This document shows positions 35,047-42,599 of a stretch of 64,000 nucleotides of DNA, piece after piece. The notes below the pieces were generated by a model. That model had not been told where the DNA came from and ran no database searches. It worked only from the letters and a program-made list of their open reading frames with translations. The stretch is from the NCBI RefSeq assembly GCF_002858935.1, contig NZ_PJRT01000032.1, forward strand, positions 1 through 64,000. The letters are read 5' to 3'. Both the position numbers and the translations under genes were made by a program. Origin of the DNA: Pantoea endophytica (GTDB lineage: Bacteria; Pseudomonadota; Gammaproteobacteria; Enterobacterales; Enterobacteriaceae). Position 1 is the stretch's first letter. The number at the start of each line of letters is the position of its first letter.

Positions 35047-35103
35047 GTTTAATCCTCAGTTTTAGTTGTGCTGCGTCCACTCTGTTTAGTGAACAGGTGG
35101 CGT

Positions 35104-35127
35104 AAAAAAAGGCCGCCTAAGCGACCT
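35104..35127 (-). terminator. intrinsic terminator in the left operon, same hairpin as at 52156
   Basis: Minus strand AGGTCGC-TTAG-GCGGCCT followed by seven T. The stem and loop are the same as in the plus-strand terminator at 52156-52179. Sited shortly after the first genes of the pL operon, it is a likely N-sensitive tL terminator. Confidence 0.85.
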
Positions 35128-35449
35128 ATGCGTTTGTGATGTAATTGCGCGCGCCCGTTTTACCCGACCGCAGGACATATTCTTCGTACAGCGGGTTAGT
35201 GGTTGCGACAACCCGACTCGTCAGCGGCTTGAGTAGCTCGTACATAACGCTAGCAAAGGTCGCACGATCATTGCTTCCAAGCGTCATGTGCTGAATCGCC
35301 AGGCGGCTATGATTCGTGAAGTAAGCGACAATCTCCTCATGGATAACTGCCCTCACTTCTGATTCCGACATTGCCGCGGTTACTTTCTCTTTCACGCCGA
35401 TGACGACATATGGCGCCACTTGTTTAAACTGGTTGAGAATGGCTTCCAT
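35126..35449 (-). CDS. phage early protein of unknown function
   Basis: 107 residues, second ATG chosen for spacing to GAGG. Helical, no cysteine motif, no membrane segment (AILNQFKQVAPYVVIGVKEK, AVIHEEIVAYFTNHSRLAIQ). Not recognised. Its stop overlaps the terminator stem. Confidence 0.55.
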   Translation of the reverse strand: MEAILNQFKQVAPYVVIGVKEKVTAAMSESEVRAVIHEEIVAYFTNHSRLAIQHMTLGSNDRATFASVMYELLKPLTSRVVATTNPLYEEYVLRSGKTGARNYITNA

Positions 35450-35569
35450 CATTACCTCGCCGTCACGTTGTCTTTAGATTTCCGATAGCCAGCTGCGAAC
35501 TGAGCCACATCCGGCAAACAAACCCCTCCACCTTTCTGCTTATCAAGCAGACTAGGGGAGGAGGTGGCG

Positions 35570-35731
35570 CTAACCGAGGCCAATTGCCGTGTCGCATACC
35601 AGCATTAACTGGCAGTCAGGATTGATTTCATTGAGTCTGGAAACGGTTTCTTCTGCCGCCTCTTCGTCCTCTGCTGCGATATTGAAAGCGAACAAAAGCA
35701 CCTCATTCTGAAAAACCGCCACTTCAAACAT
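35570..35731 (-). CDS. 53-aa acidic phage protein
   Basis: MFEVAVFQNEVLLFAFNIAA, then an acidic helix and LMLVCDTAIGLG. An alternating hydrophobic start and acidic middle suggest a small alpha/beta protein. First gene after N. It ends near a perfect hairpin (TCTGCTTATCAAGCAGA, about 35534-35550). Confidence 0.5.
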   Translation of the reverse strand: MFEVAVFQNEVLLFAFNIAAEDEEAAEETVSRLNEINPDCQLMLVCDTAIGLG

Positions 35732-35736
35732 TCTAT

Positions 35737-36039
35737 TTACCTCGCCGTCAGTACTTCAGCCGTTTTGCGATGGCCTGCGTTATAAATTGCAACCTGCGGG
35801 ATGCACATCCCACTCTCGATTTCGCTTCCCAGATACTTCGCCGCACCCGCCAGAATCTGCTTGTGATACTCCGTATCGGTGTCGACTGCCTTCACTACAC
35901 GATCTGCCGGCTTGCGGTTCAGCGTGAGGATAGGGCGGCACGCTGGTGATGCTTTCACGCCAACCAACAGGGGGTTGGCTTGCTTCCATGCCGATTGCTT
36001 CTCAGCACGAGCTGCACGGCGTTTTTCTTGTGCATTCAT
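35737..36039 (-). CDS. N: N-type transcription antiterminator
   Basis: 100 residues. MNAQEKRRAARAEKQSAWKQ corresponds to lambda N MDAQTRRRERRAEKQAQWKA, the arginine-rich helix that binds boxB RNA, and NPLLVGV, RPILTLNRKP are shared too. N with host Nus factors makes RNA polymerase pass the terminators of both early operons. The ATG at 36039 is chosen because AGGAG lies 7 nt upstream. It lies just downstream of nutL, as in lambda. Confidence 0.93.
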   Translation of the reverse strand: MNAQEKRRAARAEKQSAWKQANPLLVGVKASPACRPILTLNRKPADRVVKAVDTDTEYHKQILAGAAKYLGSEIESGMCIPQVAIYNAGHRKTAEVLTAR

Positions 36040-36155
36040 GGTCATTCTCCTGTCAGTTAGCTTTGGTGTTGTGGTGGCATCCTGGACCAGCTATCGCTGA
36101 GACCTGCACGAAGTAGCTACCCACCACAACCCAAAGCTTGCTGCTTTGAATGTTT

Positions 36156-36186
36156 GCGCTTTTTCAGCGCTATCTGTTAAGGAGCA
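36156..36186 (-). promoter_or_regulatory. nutL antitermination site
   Basis: Minus strand, in order: boxA TGCTCCTTAACA (36175-36186), then boxB GCGCTGAAAAAGCGC (36156-36170), a 5-bp stem with a GAAAA pentaloop. It lies between pL and the N gene. Confidence 0.9.
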
Positions 36187-36237
36187 GGGACTGCATCTCT
36201 TGTCCCGTTGTTGCTTCAGCGTCCTGCTGTGTGACTA

Positions 36238-36313
36238 AAGATACAGATAAAACTGTATTATCGTCAACAGGTAAAACTGTATTATTTGTGAATTCAGAGG
36301 TATCAAACTGTAT
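36238..36313 (-). promoter_or_regulatory. pL promoter and oL operators
   Basis: Operator palindromes ACAGATAAAACTGT (36243-36256) and ACAGGTAAAACTGT (36267-36280) share the ACAGnTnnAnCTGT pattern of the oR sites; a half-like third site ends near 36313. The minus-strand promoter TTGACG (36262-36267), 18-bp spacer, TATCTT (36238-36243) is interleaved with the operators, so repressor binding would block it. Confidence 0.85.
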
Positions 36314-36383
36314 TTGAAGGGAAATAAATTTGTATTGGGCGAAAAAAAACCGCCTTTCGGCGGCTTGTTTGCAATATGAGTGG

Positions 36384-37013
36384 TTAACGTTTGCGGCGGT
36401 AGATGCGATGCTCAACCATTGTGCCGATAATCTTGATTGCGTGATCGGAACTAGCCATGGTTGGGTAGTCGTTGTTCAGTGGAACCAGCTCGAAGTGTTG
36501 CTTACCTTCAGAGAAGAACGTGGGGCGATACTTTTTGAAAGTGGCCTCATGTTCACCATTCTTAGCCACAACGAATTCACCTGGTGCTGGCTCTATCTCC
36601 GGGTCAACGACAATAACATCCCCGGCCTTAAAATCAGGCTCCATCGAGTCACCAACGATCTTTAGAGCGAAGGTATACTGTGACCAATCCATGTCGGTCA
36701 GGACGTATTCAAAGCTGCCGTCCATTGCCTCTATTGCTGGTTTAGTGGCGAGTGCCCCAGCCTGCACATAGTTAATCAAGGGAATCCTCCTTGTATTCAC
36801 CTCGCTAACTGGCACGAAGGTGCCTCCATTCATAAGCCAAGCTGGCTCACATTTCAGGGCATCAGCCATACCAACAATATTGCGAGGTTTGAGGGTCTTT
36901 CCATCCTCAATACTAGCCCATGATTGTTGCGTGATGCCCGCTTTTTCTGCCACATCGGTCTGAGTGAGACCGAGCTCTAATCTTCTCTGCTTAACCCGAT
37001 CTGCAAGGCTCAT
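36384..37013 (-). CDS. cI: CI-like repressor with S24 autopeptidase
   Basis: 209 residues from the ATG after GAGGAACAT (MSLADRVKQRRLELGLTQTD). Helix-turn-helix at about 17-37; linker; self-cleavage site Ala85-Gly86 in VQAGAL; catalytic Ser123 in GDSMEP and a Lys near 160 in EATFKKY. It represses pL and pR and maintains lysogeny. RecA-stimulated cleavage after DNA damage would induce the prophage. All key residues are present. Confidence 0.93.
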   Translation of the reverse strand: MSLADRVKQRRLELGLTQTDVAEKAGITQQSWASIEDGKTLKPRNIVGMADALKCEPAWLMNGGTFVPVSEVNTRRIPLINYVQAGALATKPAIEAMDGSFEYVLTDMDWSQYTFALKIVGDSMEPDFKAGDVIVVDPEIEPAPGEFVVAKNGEHEATFKKYRPTFFSEGKQHFELVPLNNDYPTMASSDHAIKIIGTMVEHRIYRRKR

Positions 37014-37042
37014 ATGTTCCTCTCCATTTACACACAAGCTTC

Positions 37043-37101
37043 ACAGTTAAAGCTGTAATTGACAAACAGAACTAACTGTTAGAGAATACAGATAAAACTG
37101 T
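37043..37101. promoter_or_regulatory. oR operators with pR and pRM
   Basis: Three 14-bp operators: ACAGTTAAAGCTGT (37043-37056), ACAGAACTAACTGT (37066-37079) and ACAGATAAAACTGT (37088-37101), centres 23 and 22 bp apart. pR: TTGACA (37059-37064), 17 bp, GAGAAT (37082-37087), overlapped by the last two sites. The site nearest cI would control pRM. The site nearest cro is identical to one in oL. Confidence 0.9.
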
Positions 37102-37113
37102 GGAGGTGAGTTT

Positions 37114-37332
37114 ATGGATACTATTTCTCAACGCCTCAAACAGAAGCGCATGGAGTTAAATCTTACTCAGGCGCAGTTAGCTGAGAAAGCTGGCATGAAG
37201 CAGCAATCGTTACAGCGAATTGAAGATGGTACGACCCAACGTCCACGCTTCCTGTTTGAACTGGCCTTAGCGCTCAAGTGTGATCCGCTCTGGTTGATGT
37301 ACGGCAACAAAGGTGGCAGTAAGGCCGCCTAA
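37114..37332 (+). CDS. cro: Cro-type repressor
   Basis: 72 residues: [20 protein letters not shown] then [19 protein letters not shown], a helix-turn-helix resembling the neighbouring CI in its recognition region (TQQSWASIEDG against [11 protein letters not shown]), as expected for shared operators. It lacks a peptidase domain. GGAGGT precedes the start. It would lower cI expression and favour lytic growth. Confidence 0.88.
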   Translation: MDTISQRLKQKRMELNLTQAQLAEKAGMKQQSLQRIEDGTTQRPRFLFELALALKCDPLWLMYGNKGGSKAA

Positions 37333-37339
37333 TCTTTCC

Positions 37340-37371
37340 CGCTCTTAAACATCCCCGCCCTGAAAAAGGGC
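37340..37371 (+). promoter_or_regulatory. nutR antitermination site
   Basis: boxA CGCTCTTAAA (37340-37349), then boxB GCCCTGAAAAAGGGC (37357-37371). Both are essentially the lambda nutR sequences, between cro and cII as in lambda. The loop GAAAA is the same as in nutL, consistent with one N protein acting at both. Confidence 0.95.
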
Positions 37372-37410
37372 AGTAATCAAACAAACGATTCAATGACGTG
37401 ACTGCACTCC

Positions 37411-37424
37411 GCAATGTCACGCAA
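37411..37424 (-). promoter_or_regulatory. CII-binding repeat of pRE
   Basis: Minus strand TTGCGTGACATTGC fits TTGC-N6-TTGC, the exact CII recognition pattern. Located between cro and cII and directed leftwards, it is the likely pRE promoter for establishing cI expression. Confidence 0.85.
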
Positions 37425-37453
37425 TTACTTATTCAACAAAGGAATATTACGCA

Positions 37454-37741
37454 ATGGAACAAGCAACTCAAAGCAAGAACGCGCGCCGAATCGAGTCGGC
37501 ACTACTGAATAAGCTGGCATCAATCAGCCAGAAAACCTTCGCTGAAAGGCTGGGTATTGCCGAGTACCAGGTAAGCCGCATGAAGAAAAATTTCTTCCGG
37601 CAGATGAGCATGGCAATCGACATTCTGGAATACGGGATTGTTGATGATGACGCGGCGCAGCTGGCTAAAGCAGTGGCGAAAGAAGTGGCCCTGATTCTGG
37701 GCAAAGAAAAAGCGCCGAATGCTGGAACATTCGACGCCTGA
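37454..37741 (+). CDS. cII: CII transcription activator
   Basis: 95 residues (97 in lambda). RRIESALLNKLASISQKTFA corresponds to lambda LRIESALLNKIAMLGTEKTA, and the helix-turn-helix AERLGIAEYQVSRMKKNFF and the YGIVDDDAAQLA region align. CII activates pRE, pI and paQ and is degraded by FtsH unless CIII is present. A perfect CII box lies 30 bp upstream. Confidence 0.92.
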   Translation: MEQATQSKNARRIESALLNKLASISQKTFAERLGIAEYQVSRMKKNFFRQMSMAIDILEYGIVDDDAAQLAKAVAKEVALILGKEKAPNAGTFDA

Positions 37742-37775
37742 TGCGAAATGACTGGATCAAATCACAGGGGTAATT

Positions 37776-38189
37776 ATGCCAAAGAAACCTAAACCTGACC
37801 AGGTAAATAAATTAAGCGCCGGCGACCTGTTCGAGACGGTTTATCCGTTTCGAATGGTGACCAACGAATATGAAAACTGGGAAAGAAAAGTCGTCACTGA
37901 AGAGAAATGGATCGGCGGGTGCCACAAGTTCTATGAGCCATCCGATTGCGGTTACGGAGAGACAACCTTCTACCGTGCAGACGGTGAGGGCAAGCGTGTT
38001 TTAGAAGTTCTTTCCGTGGCTGACATGCCCGGCAATTGGCAGAGAAGGGTCATCTATTGCTGCCACCTCATTCAGCCAGACGGCGTTACCAGGAAGGGCA
38101 GAAAAGCCCACACGGTAACAGAAGGGCGCTTCGTAGAAATGACGAAGGGTTATTTCGCTGAATACGAAGTGGAGTCAATTGATGGTTAA
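37776..38189 (+). CDS. phage protein of unknown function
   Basis: 137 residues, many aromatic and charged residues (TVYPFRMVTNEYENWERKVV, GGCHKFYEPSDCGYGETTFY). No domain recognised. It sits between cII and O. A 13-codon frame starting at 38181 bridges its stop and the O start and may couple translation. Confidence 0.6.
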   Translation: MPKKPKPDQVNKLSAGDLFETVYPFRMVTNEYENWERKVVTEEKWIGGCHKFYEPSDCGYGETTFYRADGEGKRVLEVLSVADMPGNWQRRVIYCCHLIQPDGVTRKGRKAHTVTEGRFVEMTKGYFAEYEVESIDG

Positions 38190-38215
38190 TTACAAAAGCT
38201 TTGGCGGGGTGAGCT

Positions 38216-39073
38216 ATGAGTAACCTTGCCCATGACAACGTTTCACCAATCAGGCCTGATTTGCAGGTCGTGGAGCGCCGTGTGGTCGATACCGATAATG
38301 GTTATACCAGAATCGCTAACGAGCTACTGGAGGCTATCGCAAGCGCCGATTTAACAGCGCGTCAGTTGAAGATCATGATGGCTTACATTCGTAAAACATA
38401 CGGCTTCAACAAGAAAACAGATCGCATTGCTGATGAGCAGATCGCCCAACTTACCGGGCTGTCCAGGCAGAACGTCAACAAGGCAAAAAAAGAGCTGCTT
38501 TCAATGAATTGCCTGTTAATGGAAGGGAGTCAAATCGGGGTTAACAAAGAGGTTTCAGCGTGGCAATTCAGTAAGTGTCTCCAAGTTAGCAACCTTGTCT
38601 CTAATCTGGAGACAAAAAAAGTCTCTAAGTTAGAGACAGTTCAAGTCTCTAAACCAGAGACACACAAAAGACATTCTTTAAATACAAAAGACAATACCCC
38701 TAAATCCCCAGAGGGGAGTCGTTCGAATTCCGAAGAAAACAAACCCCAGCCTGTCAGCAAATATCACTTCGACCGTGACCGAATCAAAGACACATGGAAT
38801 CGCAAAGCCGAACACTTTGGCTTGCCAAAAATCATGAGCGTCAGCGTTACCACGGAGAAGGGACTCAAGCGCCTGTACGACTCGCACCTGAAGCATTGCA
38901 AAGAGACCGGCCGCCCTGTTCAGCAAATAGACACATTCATCAACGGTTACATCGAGTACGGCTACGTGCCGTCTGCTTACGCCTGCGGTGATAATCCGGC
39001 CGGTAAGAAGTACGGCATTGAAACAGCTCTGCGTCAGGAGAGAATCGACAAAATCATCAGCCAGGAGGCCTGA
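38216..39073 (+). CDS. O: replication initiator O-like protein
   Basis: 285 residues. The N-terminal winged-helix domain (GYTRIANELLEAIASADLTA, then IMMAYIRKTYGFNKKTDRIA and IAQLTGLSRQNVNKAKKELL) is the phage replication protein O domain that binds the origin. The middle encodes four iterons, and the C-terminus should contact the helicase encoded next. The gene thus contains its own origin, as lambda O does. Confidence 0.9.
   Translation: MSNLAHDNVSPIRPDLQVVERRVVDTDNGYTRIANELLEAIASADLTARQLKIMMAYIRKTYGFNKKTDRIADEQIAQLTGLSRQNVNKAKKELLSMNCLLMEGSQIGVNKEVSAWQFSKCLQVSNLVSNLETKKVSKLETVQVSKPETHKRHSLNTKDNTPKSPEGSRSNSEENKPQPVSKYHFDRDRIKDTWNRKAEHFGLPKIMSVSVTTEKGLKRLYDSHLKHCKETGRPVQQIDTFINGYIEYGYVPSAYACGDNPAGKKYGIETALRQERIDKIISQEA
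38577..38661. other. replication origin iterons inside O
   Basis: Three 17-bp units GTCTCTAAnnnnGAGAC at 38597-38613, 38621-38637 and 38645-38661 with 24-bp spacing, plus a degenerate one at 38577-38593 (14 of 17 matches to the second). An A/T-rich stretch follows (38661-38700). This is the lambda-type arrangement of four iterons followed by a melting region. Confidence 0.88.
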
Positions 39074-39074
39074 A

Positions 39075-40430
39075 ATGGACAGTTTAGACTTCGAAGAGCA
39101 GTTGATCGGCGCAATGCTCATCAAGGGCGATCACGTTGACTGCCGCGACATCGCCAGCAAATTGCCGGTGGAGTCGTTCGCTAATCACCACCTGCGCAGC
39201 ATGTATCAGGCGATCGTCACTCTGCTGGACAAGGCCGAGCCAATCGACCCATTCACCGTGCGCGATTCGATTCACGAAAGCAGCCGTGATTACGTGCTCA
39301 GCATTGCCTCACAGTGCCGTACCGCCGCAAACATCAAAGCCTGGGCTAAACGTGTTCGCCAATGCTGGATGCTCCGCAAGGGCGTTGAAGAGCTGACCAA
39401 AGCATCACAGCTGCTGGCCAGCGCCAACACTCAGAACATCAACGAGAGCATTGCATCAGCAACCGGCATCCTGTCCCGGCTTCAGTTCGAGACCAACGAT
39501 AAGCTGCCGCGCCGCATCGGCGAGATGATCCCCGATTACTTCAACGTTCTGGAAGAGCGCATGAAGGGCACTGATTCTGGCCTGTACCTGCAGACCGGCA
39601 TAGAGGCGCTGGATAACGAATATGGCGGCTTTGACCGTACCGACCTGATCGTCATCGCTGGCCGTCCCGGCATGGGTAAGACTGAGCTGGCCATCAACAT
39701 CTCCAACTCAATCGGCCGGCAGAAGGGCAAAGGGTTGCTGATCTCGATGGAAATGTCAGAGACGCAGGTGGTAGAGCGCCACATTGCCGATCGCGGCGGC
39801 ATCTCAATCGGCACGCTGCGTAACCCGCTAGGCATGAGCCAGGAGGATTACACCAGGCTGACCGGCGCAACCGGAACGCTGATGGACGAAACAAACTTCG
39901 TGCTGGTTGGCTCGTTCACCATCGATGAAATCATCTCTCAGGCCGAACGCATGAACATGGACGGCGGACTTAGCTTCCTGGCCATCGACTACCTCGGTCT
40001 TATTCCAATGCCGAAAGCCGAACGCGCTGACCTGGCCATCGGTGAAATCACCCGCAAGCTCAAGCAGTTCTGCCTGCGCAACAAAGTGCCGGTCATCCTG
40101 CTTGCTCAGCTCAACCGTAACGTTGACGGCCGTGCTGATAAGCGACCAAACATGGGCGACCTCGCTGGTTCCAGTTCCATTGAGAAAGACGCTGATGTAA
40201 TCGTGTTCCCGTACAGGGACGAGATTTACAACGAGAACAGCGACCTCAAAGGTCTGGCTGAAATCATCATCGGCAAGTACCGCTCTGGCCAGCCCAAGAC
40301 GTTCTACATGGGCTGGAAGAATGGCCACTTCGTCAACGTCGATCAGCAGACGGCCGCGCAGCAGTATTCGGACAACAAAAACAAAGAGCAGCCCGCCAAC
40401 GACTGGCGCTACGGAGGCAGCAATGAGTAA
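39075..40430 (+). CDS. dnaB: DnaB-type replicative helicase
   Basis: 451 residues from the ATG one base after the O stop; the frame extends further upstream inside O. N-terminal DnaB domain, then the RecA-like core: Walker A GRPGMGKT (196-203), SMEMSETQVVERHIADRGGI, Walker B LAIDYLGLI, and the arginine-finger region LAQLNRNVDGRADKRP. Like P22 gp12 it replaces the need for a helicase loader by bringing its own helicase to the O-bound origin. Confidence 0.93.
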   Translation: MDSLDFEEQLIGAMLIKGDHVDCRDIASKLPVESFANHHLRSMYQAIVTLLDKAEPIDPFTVRDSIHESSRDYVLSIASQCRTAANIKAWAKRVRQCWMLRKGVEELTKASQLLASANTQNINESIASATGILSRLQFETNDKLPRRIGEMIPDYFNVLEERMKGTDSGLYLQTGIEALDNEYGGFDRTDLIVIAGRPGMGKTELAINISNSIGRQKGKGLLISMEMSETQVVERHIADRGGISIGTLRNPLGMSQEDYTRLTGATGTLMDETNFVLVGSFTIDEIISQAERMNMDGGLSFLAIDYLGLIPMPKAERADLAIGEITRKLKQFCLRNKVPVILLAQLNRNVDGRADKRPNMGDLAGSSSIEKDADVIVFPYRDEIYNENSDLKGLAEIIIGKYRSGQPKTFYMGWKNGHFVNVDQQTAAQQYSDNKNKEQPANDWRYGGSNE

Positions 40431-40608
40431 TCGAAGCAAAGAAGACCAGCTCGCCATGGAGCGCGCTAAAGGAATGCTTTACCGCATAGCCGCCGAATTG
40501 ACGCTGGTCACAGCCGAAAACGAAGAGGAGCAGCTGCGACTGGATAGCGCCAGAAGAATGGCTGCTGACAATGCCTTACGCCTTGAAGACCACCTGAGGG
40601 GGTTCTGA
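40423..40608 (+). CDS. 61-aa helical phage protein
   Basis: MSNRSKEDQLAMERAKGMLY then a long acidic helix with many E and R. It overlaps the helicase stop by 8 bp and the next start by one base. Unknown function. Confidence 0.6.
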   Translation: MSNRSKEDQLAMERAKGMLYRIAAELTLVTAENEEEQLRLDSARRMAADNALRLEDHLRGF

Positions 40609-40799
40609 TGATTCTCGATGACGAAGATGTATTAACCATTGCCTCGTACTTTTACGCGGACAACCCGCAGGCTCAAAGCATCACGATTGAGCTGCATAAG
40701 CTCGAAGAGCTGCACATGCGTAGCGCTGCATCGCACGTTCATCTCGCACTGCTGTTTGCATCCGGCAAGCTTTTCTCTGGCAAGAGGACTGCGTCATGA
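40608..40799 (+). CDS. 63-aa phage protein
   Basis: MILDDEDVLTIASYFYADNP then HMRSAASHVHLALLFASGKL. A small helical protein in a chain of one- to four-base overlaps. Not recognised. Confidence 0.58.
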   Translation: MILDDEDVLTIASYFYADNPQAQSITIELHKLEELHMRSAASHVHLALLFASGKLFSGKRTAS

Positions 40800-40960
40800 C
40801 ACAGGTAATTCACGGACTGCCTCGCGAGGAATTATTGCAGGAGGTTTTCAGAAACTCATCGGTATCAGAAGCGGTGAAGAAAATCGTCACTCAAGCCAGA
40901 GCAGAGCGCGATTCCCGTTCCGAAAAAGGCGGCAAGAGCAAAACTAAGGGGGGATTTTGA
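40796..40960 (+). CDS. 54-aa phage protein
   Basis: MTQVIHGLPREELLQEVFRN then SEAVKKIVTQARAERDSR and a basic G/K-rich tail. It starts with an ATGA overlap. The basic tail hints at nucleic-acid contact, nothing more. Confidence 0.55.
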   Translation: MTQVIHGLPREELLQEVFRNSSVSEAVKKIVTQARAERDSRSEKGGKSKTKGGF

Positions 40961-40962
40961 AA

Positions 40963-41316
40963 ATGGCATTTGTATCTATGTTGAGCATGACCAAAAAACA
41001 AAAGTACGGGCGTAACCTGAAAGCGTTTGTGCGGTTCAGGATGACGAAGGTTGGAGCAGCGGGGTCATTTAGCAAAGAAACGAACCTTCGTGGAAAGAGG
41101 GTGGATATCCAAATCGACGAAGAGACGGGACGCATCCGATGCAAAGAAGACGAAAACGGAAACCGGGTTGGCAACATTAACGGTCAATTTGGATTCTCGA
41201 AAGCATTGGTCAAAGTTGTTGGAGTGGACCGAATTTATCTGGAGCCTTCTGATGATGGGTGGTGGTACGGCAGCTATGAAGATCAAGGAGTCACCGATGA
41301 ACAAACTAACCGCTGA
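40963..41316 (+). CDS. phage protein of unknown function
   Basis: 117 residues, start ATG placed 9 nt after a GGGGGG run; a TTG two codons earlier is an alternative. Basic N-terminus (MTKKQKYGRNLKAFVRFRMT), beta-rich middle (VDIQIDEETGRIRCKEDENG), then YLEPSDDGWWYGSYED. Possibly a small nucleic-acid-binding beta protein; not recognised. Confidence 0.55.
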   Translation: MAFVSMLSMTKKQKYGRNLKAFVRFRMTKVGAAGSFSKETNLRGKRVDIQIDEETGRIRCKEDENGNRVGNINGQFGFSKALVKVVGVDRIYLEPSDDGWWYGSYEDQGVTDEQTNR

Positions 41317-41578
41317 CAAGTGCAGGGAAATAATCGGAGTTTTAAGGTTCCACCAAAGCAAGTTAGGGGAGCTTTCAATTCAGGATGAATACAAGCTTCA
41401 GGCTATGGAGATAGCACTGGAAAAGCTGGAAAAGCAAGAGTGTGGTAACGCTGAAAACAACATCATCACTACGCCTCCGCACATTCTTGAGAAGAAATGG
41501 GCAGAGCATTTCGGATTAAACGCTGAGACACCAACGGACACCTACCGGCAGATTGAAAATGATGGGAGGGAAGGATGA
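41297..41578 (+). CDS. phage protein of unknown function
   Basis: 93 residues after AAGGAG: MNKLTADKCREIIGVLRFHQ, EYKLQAMEIALEKLEKQECG, then WAEHFGLNAETPTDTYRQ. Helical start similar in style to Ea22-like proteins. It overlaps the previous gene by 20 bp. Confidence 0.58.
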   Translation: MNKLTADKCREIIGVLRFHQSKLGELSIQDEYKLQAMEIALEKLEKQECGNAENNIITTPPHILEKKWAEHFGLNAETPTDTYRQIENDGREG

Positions 41579-41733
41579 AGATTCCATTACCAGGGCGACA
41601 CGGCGGTTGGTGGCTTTGCTTTTGCTTAATTCCGAAAAGCGTAGCGTGCTGGGGCTATGACAAATTCTGGAACGACCAGCCATATTACTCGTTCACTTTG
41701 CACCGCTTCAGCATTCAATGGTGGTGGCGATGA
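41575..41733 (+). CDS. 52-aa tryptophan-rich peptide
   Basis: MKIPLPGRHGGWWLCFCLIP then KFWNDQPYYSFTLHRFSIQW and WWR. Eight tryptophans in 52 residues and a partly hydrophobic start suggest membrane association. Both ends overlap neighbours (ATGA). Unknown function. Confidence 0.5.
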   Translation: MKIPLPGRHGGWWLCFCLIPKSVACWGYDKFWNDQPYYSFTLHRFSIQWWWR

Positions 41734-41876
41734 TTGATTTCGTAACGCTGATGCTAGTAATCGCACCTCTGGGTTTAGCTCAGCTTCACAGCGAAGGAAA
41801 GCTAAACATCCGTGGCTTACTGATTGAGCCGCTAATGACGATTGTGAATATGTTTCGGAGGGATAAGCGCAAATGA
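41730..41876 (+). CDS. 48-aa peptide with hydrophobic start
   Basis: MIDFVTLMLVIAPLGLAQLH followed by a basic C-terminus (FRRDKRK). One possible membrane helix. It overlaps both neighbours by 4 bp. Confidence 0.5.
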   Translation: MIDFVTLMLVIAPLGLAQLHSEGKLNIRGLLIEPLMTIVNMFRRDKRK

Positions 41877-41977
41877 ACCAGTTCACCAACCATCAAACCA
41901 GCGGCGATGATTGCCGTGAATTCATCCTTCCGCATTCGTTCATGAATCGTGAACACATCCGTAGCGTGAACAACTAA
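41873..41977 (+). CDS. 34-aa peptide
   Basis: MNQFTNHQTSGDDCREFILP then HSFMNREHIRSVNN. It is preceded by CGGAGGG and overlaps the previous gene as ATGA. Unknown function. Confidence 0.42.
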   Translation: MNQFTNHQTSGDDCREFILPHSFMNREHIRSVNN

Positions 41978-41994
41978 CCAGCCGGGAGTAGCCC

Positions 41995-42174
41995 ATGAGC
42001 AACGTAATCCCACTCCGTCCTAAGCATCAACCCATCAAAGACTCTCACTCAGCGGTGCTAACAGTTCTGCAGATGATTCGCGAAGGCGGTCACAGCAAGC
42101 AGAGCATCGAGCTGCTGCTGAGCGCTGTAGCCGACAACCTCTATGACTACGTGGAGACAATCGAAGGGAGGTAA
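41995..42174 (+). CDS. 59-aa phage protein
   Basis: MSNVIPLRPKHQPIKDSHSA then a helix VLTVLQMIREGGHSKQSIEL. GGGAG precedes the ATG and the stop is 2 bp before ninB. Resembles the short N-terminal SNVIPLR-type proteins of lambdoid phages; function unknown. Confidence 0.6.
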   Translation: MSNVIPLRPKHQPIKDSHSAVLTVLQMIREGGHSKQSIELLLSAVADNLYDYVETIEGR

Positions 42175-42176
42175 AA

Positions 42177-42599
42177 ATGCAGGATTTCGTATTGCACGAG
42201 TCCAATAAAAAACAGTTCTGGCAAATCCTTCAACAAATTATCCCTACCGGCAAACGCTGGCGAATAAAAATCACTGAGTACCGCGAAAAGCGATCACTCC
42301 CGCAAAACAGCCTCATGTGGAAATGGAACAACGAAGTCGCCGACCAGCTAACAGCTACCGGTGCGTCGAGTTTCGTTGACGAAGAGGTGCACGAGTGGCT
42401 CAAGGATATGTTTTGCCCTGCCAAGCCAGTGACCATTGCAGGACTAACCAGATACATCAAATCAACCCGACTACTCGATACCGGTGAAATGCATCACTAC
42501 CTCTCAGAAATAGACCGCTGGGCTCACCAGAAGGGCCTGCGATTGACTATCCCCGGAGACAGTGAGTATCAGGTGATGAAGGATAAACAGAATGGGTAA
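42177..42599 (+). CDS. ninB: NinB recombination protein
   Basis: 140 residues: FWQILQQIIPTGKRWRIKIT, EKRSLPQNSLMWKWNNEVAD, LKDMFCPAKPVTIAGLTRYI, STRLLDTGEMHHYLSEIDRW. These are the conserved blocks of NinB (lambda Orf), which binds single-stranded DNA and aids loading of recombinase. It marks the start of the nin-like region. Confidence 0.9.
   Translation: MQDFVLHESNKKQFWQILQQIIPTGKRWRIKITEYREKRSLPQNSLMWKWNNEVADQLTATGASSFVDEEVHEWLKDMFCPAKPVTIAGLTRYIKSTRLLDTGEMHHYLSEIDRWAHQKGLRLTIPGDSEYQVMKDKQNG

Noticed and set aside
35534..35550. Hairpin TCTGCTTATCAAGCAGA as another boxB
   Set aside because: Loop is only three bases and no boxA precedes it; the real nutL is at 36156-36186.
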